A stretch of 13,543 nucleotides of DNA from an uncultured Clostridia bacterium (GCA_934500865.1 CAKSUD010000046.1:1-13543), one strand, 5' to 3'. Counted from the stretch's first letter, positions 6,677-13,543 are shown. The notes: generated by a model from the letters alone, not told the origin. Made by a program: numbers and translations.

Positions 6677-7192
6677 TTATTGAAAATTATGCTCCCTTAT
6701 CCCTGTGCTACTAACTACTTTTCCATTATTCAAAATCATATCTACATTTACTACATCAAACCCATATTTCTTCCCAAGCTCCTCCATAGTTTTGAAATTG
6801 CCATTTCTATTATTGCCAAACGTAGAATTAGCCCCCATAATAACAAGTTTCACGGAAAGTTTATCAACCAAAACATCCTTTACAAACTTCTCCGGCTCAA
6901 GCCTCGCAAATTTCTCATCAAACTTCTCATATATTAAATAGTCAATACCGAACTTTTCAAATGCCTTTGTTTTTTCTTCATTAGTCATAAGTGGGACAAA
7001 ATTATCTTGATTTAAAACCAGCTTAGGATTTTTCTCAAAAGTATAAATAACACTTTTAAAATTATTTAACTTTGAATAATGCATAAGCTCATCTATTACC
7101 TTCTTATGTCCAATATGTAGTCCGTCAAACTTCCCTATCGCAATAGCTGTGTTTTCACTAATATGAACATCCGGGCCATATAAAACTTTCAC
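6677..7192 (-). CDS. ribF: FAD synthetase (RibF N-terminal domain only; riboflavin kinase domain absent)
   Basis: This protein resembles the adenylyltransferase half of bifunctional RibF, which converts FMN and ATP to FAD. It is 171 residues against about 300 for the usual two-domain enzyme. The nucleotidylyltransferase motif is clear in AIAIGKFDGLHIGHKK (16-31), followed by YTFEKNPK (50-57), MGANSTFGNNRNGNF (119-133, the FGxxRxG region) and SSTGIRE (161-167). The protein ends four residues later, exactly where the riboflavin kinase domain would begin, and a terminator-like hairpin follows with no recognisable kinase remnant. The start is GTG at 7190-7192 behind a run of six G; an ATG one base pair-step upstream is out of frame and meets TGA at once. 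It lies 25 bases after the helicase-like gene. It may be a true single-domain enzyme or an old truncation. Confidence 0.85.
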   Translation of the reverse strand: MKVLYGPDVHISENTAIAIGKFDGLHIGHKKVIDELMHYSKLNNFKSVIYTFEKNPKLVLNQDNFVPLMTNEEKTKAFEKFGIDYLIYEKFDEKFARLEPEKFVKDVLVDKLSVKLVIMGANSTFGNNRNGNFKTMEELGKKYGFDVVNVDMILNNGKVVSSTGIREHNFQ

Positions 7193-7217
7193 ATTAAATC
7201 CCCCCTATTCCTTAAAA

Positions 7218-9206
7218 CTAGAATAAATCCGCCAAAACTCCGTCATTTTCAAAACCATCACTAGAATACCTAGACTCAAACGTAATAAACTTTTCACTGC
7301 ACCTTTTCATAAGAGCTCTAAGCATAATTGCAATGCTTTTCTTTTGGTTTTCCTCCTCAACTTCCTCAGTGTATATTTCTCCAACCTTCCATGTACTTGT
7401 TAGGACATACGGGTTACTAAGTTCCTTCGCACATCTAGGTGTCCAGTGACTACTGGATAATCCAAGCAACAATATAATCTTATGTGAAAGCGAATTAGAT
7501 AAGTATGTCATAGGAGTACAAAGTATAACAGCATCATCTGTTCCTCTCTCTTCCATATCAAAAATACTCTCAGCAGATTTAACCCCGTTTTTTATCATCT
7601 TTAAAAATCCGCTGTTCACATCAATTGTGTTAAATCTCTTAACTGTATGAATAAAATTACTTGCACTATCTATTAATCTTTTTATATCTATAATATCTTC
7701 CTCATTCGCACCATAAACCAAAAGGATTTCAATAAATACACGTTGGAAAAACATATCTATATCCATAGGCTCATTTTTTCTGTAATTATTAATCCATTCT
7801 CTTATAAAATTATATCTTTTTACATTCGCATATCCAATTCTATCAATCACGCTGTCATCAACTTCCGGGAACTCGGCAAACGGATTTTGACTACATATAA
7901 CATCAGCAAGCAGTGAACTTCTTATCGGATCAATATCTAAAATCATACTAACCAAAGCCCTCACATCATCCTTTGTCGGAACAATCTCCTCACTAGGATG
8001 GCATAAATACGCCAAAGTAATTAGCGCATACACAAACTTGTTGTCAATAAATCTGCTTTTTCTGGCAATATTTGTAACCTTTATATTATATTTTTCTAAC
8101 TTAGAAGCAAGTACATACTCGGTAACAACATCTGCAAAAGTAGAAACAATGGCGATATCACTTTGAGAATATCCTGACTCGATAAGTTCCACTACCTTGT
8201 CTACCACATTCTCTAACATATCCGAGCGTAATACCGCCTCCGGCATTCTTATGACATCAATTCCATTAGGTTTTAGCTTAACATTTTCCTTACCTAAAAT
8301 GCCGTCAAAAAGCATATTTGAAAACTCTGTCATATACTTATCACATGTATAAGGAGCAGTTTCTATCTTCTCGACTTCGCATTTTGGTAAAAGAACATTT
8401 TCAACATACTCCTTGTTGCCACCAAAAATACTGCCATATCCGCCATCAGGATTATATGACATCATAGCACCGTCAACAGAATCAATCAGAGTATTAATAA
8501 AATTAATCTCCATAGGAACAGCTTCCTCTAAATTATCTACAATTAAATATTTAATTCTTGACTTTAACGATCTTAGATAATCTTCATCCTTTAGCAATAT
8601 ACTGTTATAAAAATCAACTGCCATTGCAAAATCCATAACTCCACATTCTAAGCATCTTTTTCTATAATCCTCAATTATTTTATCAGCCTCATCAAAAATC
8701 GCTTTCTTATCTTCAGTCTTAGCATCTAATGCATTATATAGTCTATAACCTATATCCTTGTAAGATAGCGCCGCTGCCGCCGCCTTAACAAAGTTAGAAG
8801 AAATATCAATAGCAATACTGCTGTCTTTATCAATTAAATTAAGGAAAGAATCTTGACTGTTCCTACGCTTTTCAACAAGCATAGAAAGTAAATATTGAGA
8901 TGTCTCAAAAGTTAAAAAAACAGGTTTTATTGAATGAAACTTTATATCAGGAACACTTCTTAAAATTATTGGATAATAAGTAGTAACTTCCTCCTGCACA
9001 AATCCAAAAAAGGACGTACGAAAAATACGTCCCGAAACATTTAGTTCACTCTTTTTTCTCCATTCTAAAGATTGATTTCTATTCATAAGCAAAATTAAAA
9101 TCTGCTCACTTCTTATCTTCTCTTCATTTATGAGTCTTTCATATTCATTAATTAATCTAGTTGTTTTTCCGGTGCCTGTGCCACCGCTTAATATAACCTT
9201 TTTCAC
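7218..9206 (-). CDS. UvrD-like superfamily 1 helicase-related ATPase with degenerate motifs
   Basis: This 662-residue protein has a clean Walker A at its very N-terminus, LSGGTGTGKTTRLI (6-19), as in UvrD/Rep/AddAB proteins. RTSFFGFV (63-70) fits motif Ia and GVMDFAMAVDFYNSIL (189-204) fits the UvrD DFxDL segment. Later motifs are eroded. The DExQ box reads LIVDNLEEA (221-229), the GDxxQSIYxFRGA stretch reads YNPDGGYGSIFGG (251-263), and the region corresponding to motif V/VI near 560-588 lacks the usual KGLEF. No C-terminal nuclease domain or iron-sulphur cysteines like those of AddB are visible. It may be an inactive or structural partner, or a diverged helicase; I do not recognise a named gene. 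The start is GTG at 9204-9206 behind GGCGG, 12 bases after the flippase stop, so it belongs to the same operon. Confidence 0.7.
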   Translation of the reverse strand: MKKVILSGGTGTGKTTRLINEYERLINEEKIRSEQILILLMNRNQSLEWRKKSELNVSGRIFRTSFFGFVQEEVTTYYPIILRSVPDIKFHSIKPVFLTFETSQYLLSMLVEKRRNSQDSFLNLIDKDSSIAIDISSNFVKAAAAALSYKDIGYRLYNALDAKTEDKKAIFDEADKIIEDYRKRCLECGVMDFAMAVDFYNSILLKDEDYLRSLKSRIKYLIVDNLEEAVPMEINFINTLIDSVDGAMMSYNPDGGYGSIFGGNKEYVENVLLPKCEVEKIETAPYTCDKYMTEFSNMLFDGILGKENVKLKPNGIDVIRMPEAVLRSDMLENVVDKVVELIESGYSQSDIAIVSTFADVVTEYVLASKLEKYNIKVTNIARKSRFIDNKFVYALITLAYLCHPSEEIVPTKDDVRALVSMILDIDPIRSSLLADVICSQNPFAEFPEVDDSVIDRIGYANVKRYNFIREWINNYRKNEPMDIDMFFQRVFIEILLVYGANEEDIIDIKRLIDSASNFIHTVKRFNTIDVNSGFLKMIKNGVKSAESIFDMEERGTDDAVILCTPMTYLSNSLSHKIILLLGLSSSHWTPRCAKELSNPYVLTSTWKVGEIYTEEVEEENQKKSIAIMLRALMKRCSEKFITFESRYSSDGFENDGVLADLF

Positions 9207-9218
9207 ATTAATCCGCCT

Positions 9219-10874
9219 TTAAACATTTTTTTCTTTAATAAATCTCTTAAATATTCCGCCAACAACAGGAAGTCTTACTAATTCATCATTAGAAAACGCT
9301 CTAAGTAATAAAATACAAATTCCATAAACTCCACCGCCAACACAAATAGAAATAAGTGTAGAAACTGCATTAGAACTAATAATGCTATGCACTAAATCAT
9401 ATGAGTATGTTACAACTATCCCCATTACTAAAGACGCTACTGCCGGTTTAACAAAGCATTTTACATAGTCTAAATTAAGTTTTATTTGCTTATTTAAGAC
9501 TATAAAGCTAATTAAAAATGTAATAAGATAACAAATTATCGTACTATATGCCGCACCCATAACATTAATTTCAGGAATAGCAACCAAAATATAATTAAGT
9601 AAATACTTAAGAGCTGCGCCTGTAAATAATGCAATTGCCGGTACAGCTACCTTTCCCATTCCCTGCAATGCGCCGGATAGTGTCTGTGCTAACGCAATAA
9701 ACACAACTGCATATGCACTAACTTTTATATAAAATCCACCAAGAGGTGCTGTTGGGAAAAGCATTTTAATAATCGGATCAGATAAAACAGAAATTCCAAC
9801 CGCAGCCGGTAGAGTTATTAGTATAGTTGAAAATATAGAAAATGAAATTTTTCTAGCCGCATCATCGTACTTTTTTAAGGCAAAAGCTTTAGACACATTT
9901 GGCACTAAGCTTGTCGCATAAACAACATTTAACGCAAGTGGCAAATTAAGTAATGTATCGCTCTTACCTGTAATCATTCCATATAAAATTTTAGCTTCTT
10001 CCTCTGTTTTTCCGGCAACCAGTAACCTCGGCATAACCGTAAATAAATTTACAAGTCCTGCAACAGAAGTAATAACTGCACCAAGCATAATTGGAACAGC
10101 AAGTCCCACAAGCTTTAGAGATATTGTAGTTCTGCTTTCATTAGACATAAGCTCAGCATTTTTAACGTTTTCAAGCAATGATTTCTGACGTCTTTTATAA
10201 TAAACATATAGATATGACACACTAACCATTGTACCAATTGTAGAACCAAATGTAGCAGCAGCAGCCATAAGTTGTGCTCTTACATCATCAGTTAATGTCA
10301 AGCCAAAAAATCCTGCAAATTCAACAATATGTACTCCTGCAAACCAAGTAAGCCAAATTGTGAAAAAGCACTTTGCAAGTTGATCCAAAATTTGCGAATT
10401 AGCTTGTGGTTTCATATCACAAAATCCTTGGAAATAACCACGTATTATAGACGCAATTGCAACAAAAAATATAGATAAAGATAATGACTTTAGAGAATAT
10501 GCAACACCGGGATTTTTTACCCATCCGGACATAACATCGGCTCCAAAATACATAATTGCAGTTCCAGCTGCACCAATAGTTATAAATAAAAGTAGCGCAG
10601 TTTTAAAAATCTTATGTGCGCCCTTGTAATCTTTTAATGCGACTTTTTCAGATACTAACTTTGCAACAGCCGATGGAATACCAACAGTAGATATAGCTAA
10701 AATTGCTGTATAAAATTGAAAAGCAGCACCATAGTAGCTATTTCCTATGTCTCCAAACCCATCCATTCCTGTTATTACAACTCTATATATAAAACCTAGT
10801 AGTTTAATCACTACTTGGGATATAAACAAAATAACAATTCCCTTAGCAAATGTTTGACTCTTTACCTGTTTCAA
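9219..10874 (-). CDS. Lipid II / polysaccharide flippase of the YtgP-SpoVB-MurJ (MOP) family
   Basis: This is a polytopic membrane protein of 551 residues with about 14 hydrophobic spans along its whole length. It belongs to the MOP exporter superfamily, whose YtgP/MurJ members move the peptidoglycan precursor lipid II across the membrane; SpoVB is the sporulation paralogue. The most recognisable stretch is SIIRGYFQGFCDMKPQANSQ (142-161), matching the RGYxQGxxxMxPTAxSQ region of this group. VPIMLGAVITSVAGLVN (260-276) and ALQGMGKVAVPA (402-413) also fit. The length agrees with B. subtilis YtgP (about 540). I infer a TTG start at 10872-10874 behind AGGAG nine bases upstream; no ATG or GTG is available in frame. 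It lies 12 bases after mrnC and 12 before the helicase-like gene. Sequence alone cannot separate MurJ from SpoVB function. Confidence 0.85.
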   Translation of the reverse strand: MKQVKSQTFAKGIVILFISQVVIKLLGFIYRVVITGMDGFGDIGNSYYGAAFQFYTAILAISTVGIPSAVAKLVSEKVALKDYKGAHKIFKTALLLFITIGAAGTAIMYFGADVMSGWVKNPGVAYSLKSLSLSIFFVAIASIIRGYFQGFCDMKPQANSQILDQLAKCFFTIWLTWFAGVHIVEFAGFFGLTLTDDVRAQLMAAAATFGSTIGTMVSVSYLYVYYKRRQKSLLENVKNAELMSNESRTTISLKLVGLAVPIMLGAVITSVAGLVNLFTVMPRLLVAGKTEEEAKILYGMITGKSDTLLNLPLALNVVYATSLVPNVSKAFALKKYDDAARKISFSIFSTILITLPAAVGISVLSDPIIKMLFPTAPLGGFYIKVSAYAVVFIALAQTLSGALQGMGKVAVPAIALFTGAALKYLLNYILVAIPEINVMGAAYSTIICYLITFLISFIVLNKQIKLNLDYVKCFVKPAVASLVMGIVVTYSYDLVHSIISSNAVSTLISICVGGGVYGICILLLRAFSNDELVRLPVVGGIFKRFIKEKNV

Positions 10875-10886
10875 AACACCAATCTC

Positions 10887-11279
10887 CTAATCTAAAATAT
10901 TTTTCATTATTTCCTCTAATCTCTCAGTTTGATTACTTAAAAATAAATACCCAATTAAAGCCTCAAACGCAGTAGCCTTCTTATAGTCTGCAATGTCGGC
11001 ATTCTTAGGTATTGTGTTTGGACTGGAATTTCTTCCACGACGTACAATGTTTAACTCCGTATCATTTAATTTTTCAATTATCGAATCTAAAATTTTAGCC
11101 TGTGACTTTGCACTAACATACTTGGTAGAAGCACATTTATGAAGTGTATTAGTCTTGACATTCCCCTCACCAATTATGTATGTTCTTACATAAACCTCAT
11201 AAACTGCATCGCCAATGTAAGCAAGTACAAGCGGATTTAACAGTTCAGGCTTTTTTACTCCAACAAAATCTTGGAACAT
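10887..11279 (-). CDS. mrnC: Mini-ribonuclease III (MrnC), 23S rRNA maturation
   Basis: MrnC is a dimeric RNase III-like catalytic domain without the double-stranded RNA-binding domain. In B. subtilis it trims the ends of 23S rRNA precursor. The 130 residues match the family. LAYIGDAVYEVYVR (19-32) carries the catalytic Asp24, RGRNS (81-85) is the conserved basic loop, and ATAFEALIGYLFL (102-114) carries the catalytic Glu106. The ATG at 11277-11279 overlaps the stop of the upstream coiled-coil gene as TAATG, so translation is probably coupled. An AAGGGA site lies inside the end of that gene. In many Firmicutes mrnC sits next to cysS; here it is with rsmD instead, which keeps it with another rRNA-maturation gene. 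Confidence 0.94.
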   Translation of the reverse strand: MFQDFVGVKKPELLNPLVLAYIGDAVYEVYVRTYIIGEGNVKTNTLHKCASTKYVSAKSQAKILDSIIEKLNDTELNIVRRGRNSSPNTIPKNADIADYKKATAFEALIGYLFLSNQTERLEEIMKNILD

Positions 11280-11722
11280 TACTTACTACTTCCCTTCAAT
11301 TCTTCTCTGTTTTTATGTAGCATAAGATAAGTATCTTTTAAATTTTCCTCCATCTTAGCTAAAACTTCATCTGCATACTCTAGTGAGCCTTGTTTAATTT
11401 CACGAGCAGTTCTTTGAGCATTTATAATAGTCTCATTAGCCTGGTCATATGCTTTTCTTGTAATTTCATTTTCATCAATCATAGAAACTATTCTGGTTTC
11501 AGCTTCTTTAATTACGGAAGAAGCCTCTTTTTGGGCTTCAAGCAAAATTCTTTGGCGTTCTTCCTTAACCCACTTAGCTTGTTTAATTTCTTCAGGCAAT
11601 TTTAATCTTATGTCATTAATTGCGGCAATAAGTTCTTCCCTATTAACCATCGTAGTTCCAAAAATGGTCCAACTTTTTTCAAGTAAATCCTCCATTTTCT
11701 CTAGTGAATTAAGAACCTCCAT
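11279..11722 (-). CDS. Coiled-coil protein, V-type ATPase subunit H/E-like (conserved Clostridial family)
   Basis: This is a 147-residue, highly charged and mainly helical protein. The block DIRLKLPEEIKQAKWVKEER (37-56) continues QRILLEAQKEASSVIKEAE (57-75), with alanine-rich heptads typical of the peripheral stalk of V/F-type ATPases. AYDQANETIINAQRTAREI (91-109) extends the coiled coil. I recognise this arrangement from Clostridial proteins labelled 'ATPase' or 'vacuolar H+-ATPase subunit H', but no other ATPase gene is present and no catalytic motif is visible, so a role in an ion-pumping ATPase is doubtful. DivIVA-like scaffolding is another possibility. The ATG lies inside the end of rsmD (14-base overlap), behind GAGGG. 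Its last base pair overlaps mrnC. Such tight packing suggests a role linked to rRNA or translation genes, or simple operon inertia. Confidence 0.75.
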   Translation of the reverse strand: MEVLNSLEKMEDLLEKSWTIFGTTMVNREELIAAINDIRLKLPEEIKQAKWVKEERQRILLEAQKEASSVIKEAETRIVSMIDENEITRKAYDQANETIINAQRTAREIKQGSLEYADEVLAKMEENLKDTYLMLHKNREELKGSSK

Positions 11723-12266
11723 CTAAAAAACCCTCTTTCTTAAAAAATGAAATAACAACTCTTCCATATTTCCTAGTATCATACCTATAAAACATATCTA
11801 TCTTATCCGGAACATTGTCCGTACTGTCAGTTTCTAAAATAATTACCGAATTTTCATCAGTAATACCGCCCAGCAAACTTATAGCTTCTATTCCCATATC
11901 TTTTCCGTACGGCGGATCTAAGAATATAAAATCATACTTTTTATTAAGCTTTTTTATCGCATCTTTATATTCTGACTGATAAACTTTTGAAAATTCATTT
12001 GCTCTACATTTATCGATATTCTTTTTAATTATATTTATAGCATCTTTAGACATATCCACAAAATCGCAAAACTTAGCACCACGGCTTATAGATTCTAAGC
12101 CTAATGCACCACTTCCCGCAAATAAATCTAGGACATAAGTATCAAAAAACGAATTACCTAAGATGTTAAAAACAGACTCTTTTACTCTATCTAATGTAGG
12201 ACGCGTATTGTTCCCCTCTAAGGTATATAGTGTGCATCCCTTAAACTTTCCGGCAATAATTCTCAT
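11709..12266 (-). CDS. rsmD: 16S rRNA (guanine(966)-N(2))-methyltransferase RsmD
   Basis: RsmD uses S-adenosylmethionine to methylate G966 of 16S rRNA during 30S assembly. I choose the ATG at 12264-12266, giving 185 residues that begin MRIIAGKFKG as in the family. The open frame has an ATG four codons earlier, but it overlaps the GGGGGAG ribosome binding site. Motifs from this start are TRPTLDRVKESVFNIL (21-36), the SAM-binding DLFAGSGALGLESISRGA (47-64) and the catalytic DPPY (117-120). A sigma-A-type promoter lies 56 bases upstream and a palindrome separates it from the ribosome binding site. The gene opens an operon of at least six genes and overlaps the next gene by 14 bases. The usual Clostridial neighbour coaD is not seen. 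Confidence 0.95.
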   Translation of the reverse strand: MRIIAGKFKGCTLYTLEGNNTRPTLDRVKESVFNILGNSFFDTYVLDLFAGSGALGLESISRGAKFCDFVDMSKDAINIIKKNIDKCRANEFSKVYQSEYKDAIKKLNKKYDFIFLDPPYGKDMGIEAISLLGGITDENSVIILETDSTDNVPDKIDMFYRYDTRKYGRVVISFFKKEGFLDGGS

Positions 12267-12276
12267 ATTCTCCCCC

Positions 12277-12298
12277 ATTCCAATTTAAATATTGGAAT
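12277..12298. promoter_or_regulatory. Palindrome in the rsmD leader
   Basis: ATTCCAAT-TTAAAT-ATTGGAAT is a perfect 8-bp dyad with a six-base spacer. It lies downstream of the promoter and touches the rsmD ribosome binding site. It could be an operator or an RNA hairpin limiting access to the site. Confidence 0.5.
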
Positions 12299-12321
12299 AA
12301 ACCCTAAAGTTCCACATACGT

Positions 12322-12350
12322 ATTCTATAATATTTATATAAAAAGTTCAA
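12322..12350 (-). promoter_or_regulatory. Sigma-A-type promoter of the rsmD operon
   Basis: On the minus strand TTGAAC (12350-12345) is followed, after exactly 17 bases, by TAGAAT (12327-12322), within an AT-rich spacer. The start would be near 12315, giving a leader of about 50 bases that contains the palindrome at 12277-12298. It is the best promoter match in the window. Confidence 0.65.
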
Positions 12351-12424
12351 TAAAAACATAAAAATTAAGCTAAAAAAAGCAAAACGGAATTAGAAATTCT
12401 TCATATCATTTAGGTACTTCCAAT

Positions 12425-12441
12425 TGACCACTTGGGACAGG
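12425..12441 (+). repeat. REP-like repeat, degenerate copy C, inverted relative to copy B
   Basis: TGACCACTTGGGACAGG on the plus strand matches 12 of the first 14 bases of copy A read on the minus strand (TGACCA-NNN-GGGAC). It then diverges and lacks the closing TGGTCA. With copy B on the other side of the hairpin, it makes an inverted pair spanning about 105 bases. Confidence 0.5.
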
Positions 12442-12444
12442 TTT

Positions 12445-12493
12445 AAAAAGAACAATAACCACAACTCACTTCATAATTGAATTGTGGCTATTG
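12445..12493 (-). terminator. Terminator-like hairpin after the Rpn gene
   Basis: Arms at 12482-12493 and 12453-12464 (CAATAACCACAA on the plus strand) form a 12-bp stem with a 17-base loop. The single mismatch is a G-U pair in minus-strand RNA. On that strand the stem is followed by TTCTTTTT. It lies about 95 bases after the Rpn stop. It could instead be the central hairpin of the REP-like pair that flanks it. Confidence 0.6.
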
Positions 12494-12500
12494 GTTAGTT

Positions 12501-12529
12501 TGACCAAAAAGGTCCGTCTCTTTTGGTCA
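12501..12529 (-). repeat. REP-like repeat, copy B (29 bp, perfect 9-bp ends)
   Basis: The element starts TGACCAAAA and ends TTTTGGTCA, a perfect 9-bp inverted repeat around an 11-base loop containing GTCCGTC. It agrees with copy A at 24 of 29 positions and has the same length. Confidence 0.75.
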
Positions 12530-12587
12530 CTTGTAAGGTCAACTATGGCTTACATCGACAAATTATTCTAGTGGCTTAACCCATATT

Positions 12588-13543
12588 TTAAGATACACTA
12601 TTTAAAATTTCCTCTACTTCTTCCCAAGAATTTAGGGTAAAAATTCTATCAATAATAATTTCTTCTACCTTTTCAAGTTTATCTAAAGATAAATTCTCTA
12701 GCCTATTTGCTATTTCTTTATTAGTCTTATTTTTAAATTTCTTTTTAAGCAGTTTACTTATTGAATATTTTATTCTTTCAGCCTTACCTTCAGTTATCCC
12801 TTCAGCTTTTCCTTCCTTAATCATTTCTATTACCGTATCCGGTAAAAAATCTTCTAAAGTCATTTCTTCATCCTCCTTTATATAAAAATTTTCGTCTATA
12901 CATTCCTGTATATCTGTATTCTTTATAAAAATTGTTTTCGCCCACTTAGATAATGCCTTTTGTTCTTCTACGGTTAACTTACTCGCTGTTTCTACTAATT
13001 CTTTTATCCTTTTTGCTACTTCCGGTGGGTTCTTTGACTTAGTTAGAAAGAATACCGAACTTATTAAATTCGCCGTATTAGTTAATTCTTCGTCAGTATA
13101 ATTATTTACGTCTATTAAGATATACTCGAAGTTTGGCATATATCTTTTTAGTTCTTTTCTTACCTTAAATAAGCTTTTTAGTTGTCCTACATCCCATTTC
13201 TTCTTTCCGGTATATAATACACATGGTATTACTGCAGGTATGTTCTCTTTTTTCATATACTTTCTATATATCTCAAACATATACTCCATTAATCTTAATG
13301 GCATTATTTTATCTACTGTGTTTTGGATTTCTAGTAAGAAGAAATATATTTCCTGTCTTTTAAGTTTAATCTTATATATTACGTCCGCTCGTCTTTCCAT
13401 TAGGTATGTGGTTGTAAACTCTTTGTCTGCTAACTCTATATTTTCTTCATTTACCCAGTCCCCTTCTACGAACGTTTTTACTAATTGTATAAATTGTGAC
13501 TTTACTTCAAATAAAACCTTAAAGCCTTTATCTCTTTGCCGTA
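12588..13543 (-). CDS. Rpn family recombination-promoting nuclease / putative transposase (partial, 5' end outside window)
   Basis: This is a PD-(D/E)XK nuclease-fold protein of the Rpn/YhgA-like group, annotated in many genomes as a putative transposase. Rpn proteins of E. coli promote RecA-independent recombination. The frame is open through the right edge, giving 317 visible residues. The start at the ATG at 13398-13400 would wrongly drop the family N-terminus. Visible landmarks are DKGFKVLFEVKSQF (4-17), ERRADVIYKIKL (49-60) with a catalytic-type Asp, FFLLEIQNTVD (67-77) with the E-x-Q core, MPLRLMEYM (80-88) and VLYTGKKKWD (109-118). Probably only a few N-terminal residues are missing. 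The C-terminal part has EGKAEGITEGKAER (242-255), then a charged helical segment, as usual in this family. No inverted ends or target duplication are visible because the 5' side is not in the window. Confidence 0.88.
   Translation of the reverse strand, partial: RQRDKGFKVLFEVKSQFIQLVKTFVEGDWVNEENIELADKEFTTTYLMERRADVIYKIKLKRQEIYFFLLEIQNTVDKIMPLRLMEYMFEIYRKYMKKENIPAVIPCVLYTGKKKWDVGQLKSLFKVRKELKRYMPNFEYILIDVNNYTDEELTNTANLISSVFFLTKSKNPPEVAKRIKELVETASKLTVEEQKALSKWAKTIFIKNTDIQECIDENFYIKEDEEMTLEDFLPDTVIEMIKEGKAEGITEGKAERIKYSISKLLKKKFKNKTNKEIANRLENLSLDKLEKVEEIIIDRIFTLNSWEEVEEILNSVS

Noticed and set aside
12267..12278. Earlier ATG of rsmD, four codons upstream
   Set aside because: It overlaps the GGGGGAG ribosome binding site of the MRIIAG start and has no good site of its own.
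12588..13400. Rpn gene starting at the ATG at 13398-13400
   Set aside because: The frame stays open to the window edge and the upstream codons give the family N-terminus DKGFKVLFEVKSQF, so the true start lies outside.

Overview
The window is AT-rich and every credible gene lies on the minus strand, so transcription runs from high to low coordinates. Gene content and sequence style point to a low-GC Firmicute of the class Clostridia. The main clues are a mini-RNase III gene, a YtgP/SpoVB/MurJ-type flippase, a mazG-HU neighbourhood, strong GGAGG-type ribosome binding sites, and GTG/TTG starts. The genus cannot be fixed from the sequence alone.

Layout in transcription order. At the right edge (12588-13543) is an Rpn/PD-(D/E)XK putative transposase-nuclease gene whose 5' end is cut by the window. 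It is followed by a 321-base spacer holding an inverted pair of short REP-like repeats around a terminator-like hairpin, then a good sigma-A-type promoter. That promoter leads into a tight run: rsmD (16S rRNA methyltransferase), a coiled-coil ATPase-subunit-like protein, mrnC (mini-RNase III), a lipid II/polysaccharide flippase, a degenerate UvrD-like SF1 helicase protein, and an unusually short ribF containing only the FAD-synthetase domain. Genes in this run overlap or are separated by 12-25 bases, and the run ends at a hairpin near 6640.

Next come pilB and pilT, the extension and retraction ATPases of a type IV pilus with no other pilus gene in the window. mazG (house-cleaning NTP pyrophosphohydrolase) and a 90-residue HU protein follow, with a clear terminator after HU. 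A 305-base spacer carries a second copy of the REP-like repeat, a perfect hairpin and a short protein-like fragment. A secreted/membrane TPM-domain protein with a zinc ribbon and Gly-Ser tail is then followed by its own hairpin. Last come maf (nucleotide pyrophosphatase) and the start of a birA-type biotin ligase that runs off the left edge.

Most of this is housekeeping: rRNA maturation (rsmD, mrnC), nucleotide sanitation (maf, mazG), cofactor attachment or synthesis (birA, ribF), cell-wall precursor export (flippase) and chromatin (HU). I do not see a clearly new multi-gene system. The points most worth a second look are the helicase-like protein with an intact Walker A but eroded later motifs, the single-domain RibF, the REP-like repeat family with an inverted pair, the pilB-pilT pair isolated from other pilus genes, and the TPM protein with an inserted zinc ribbon.
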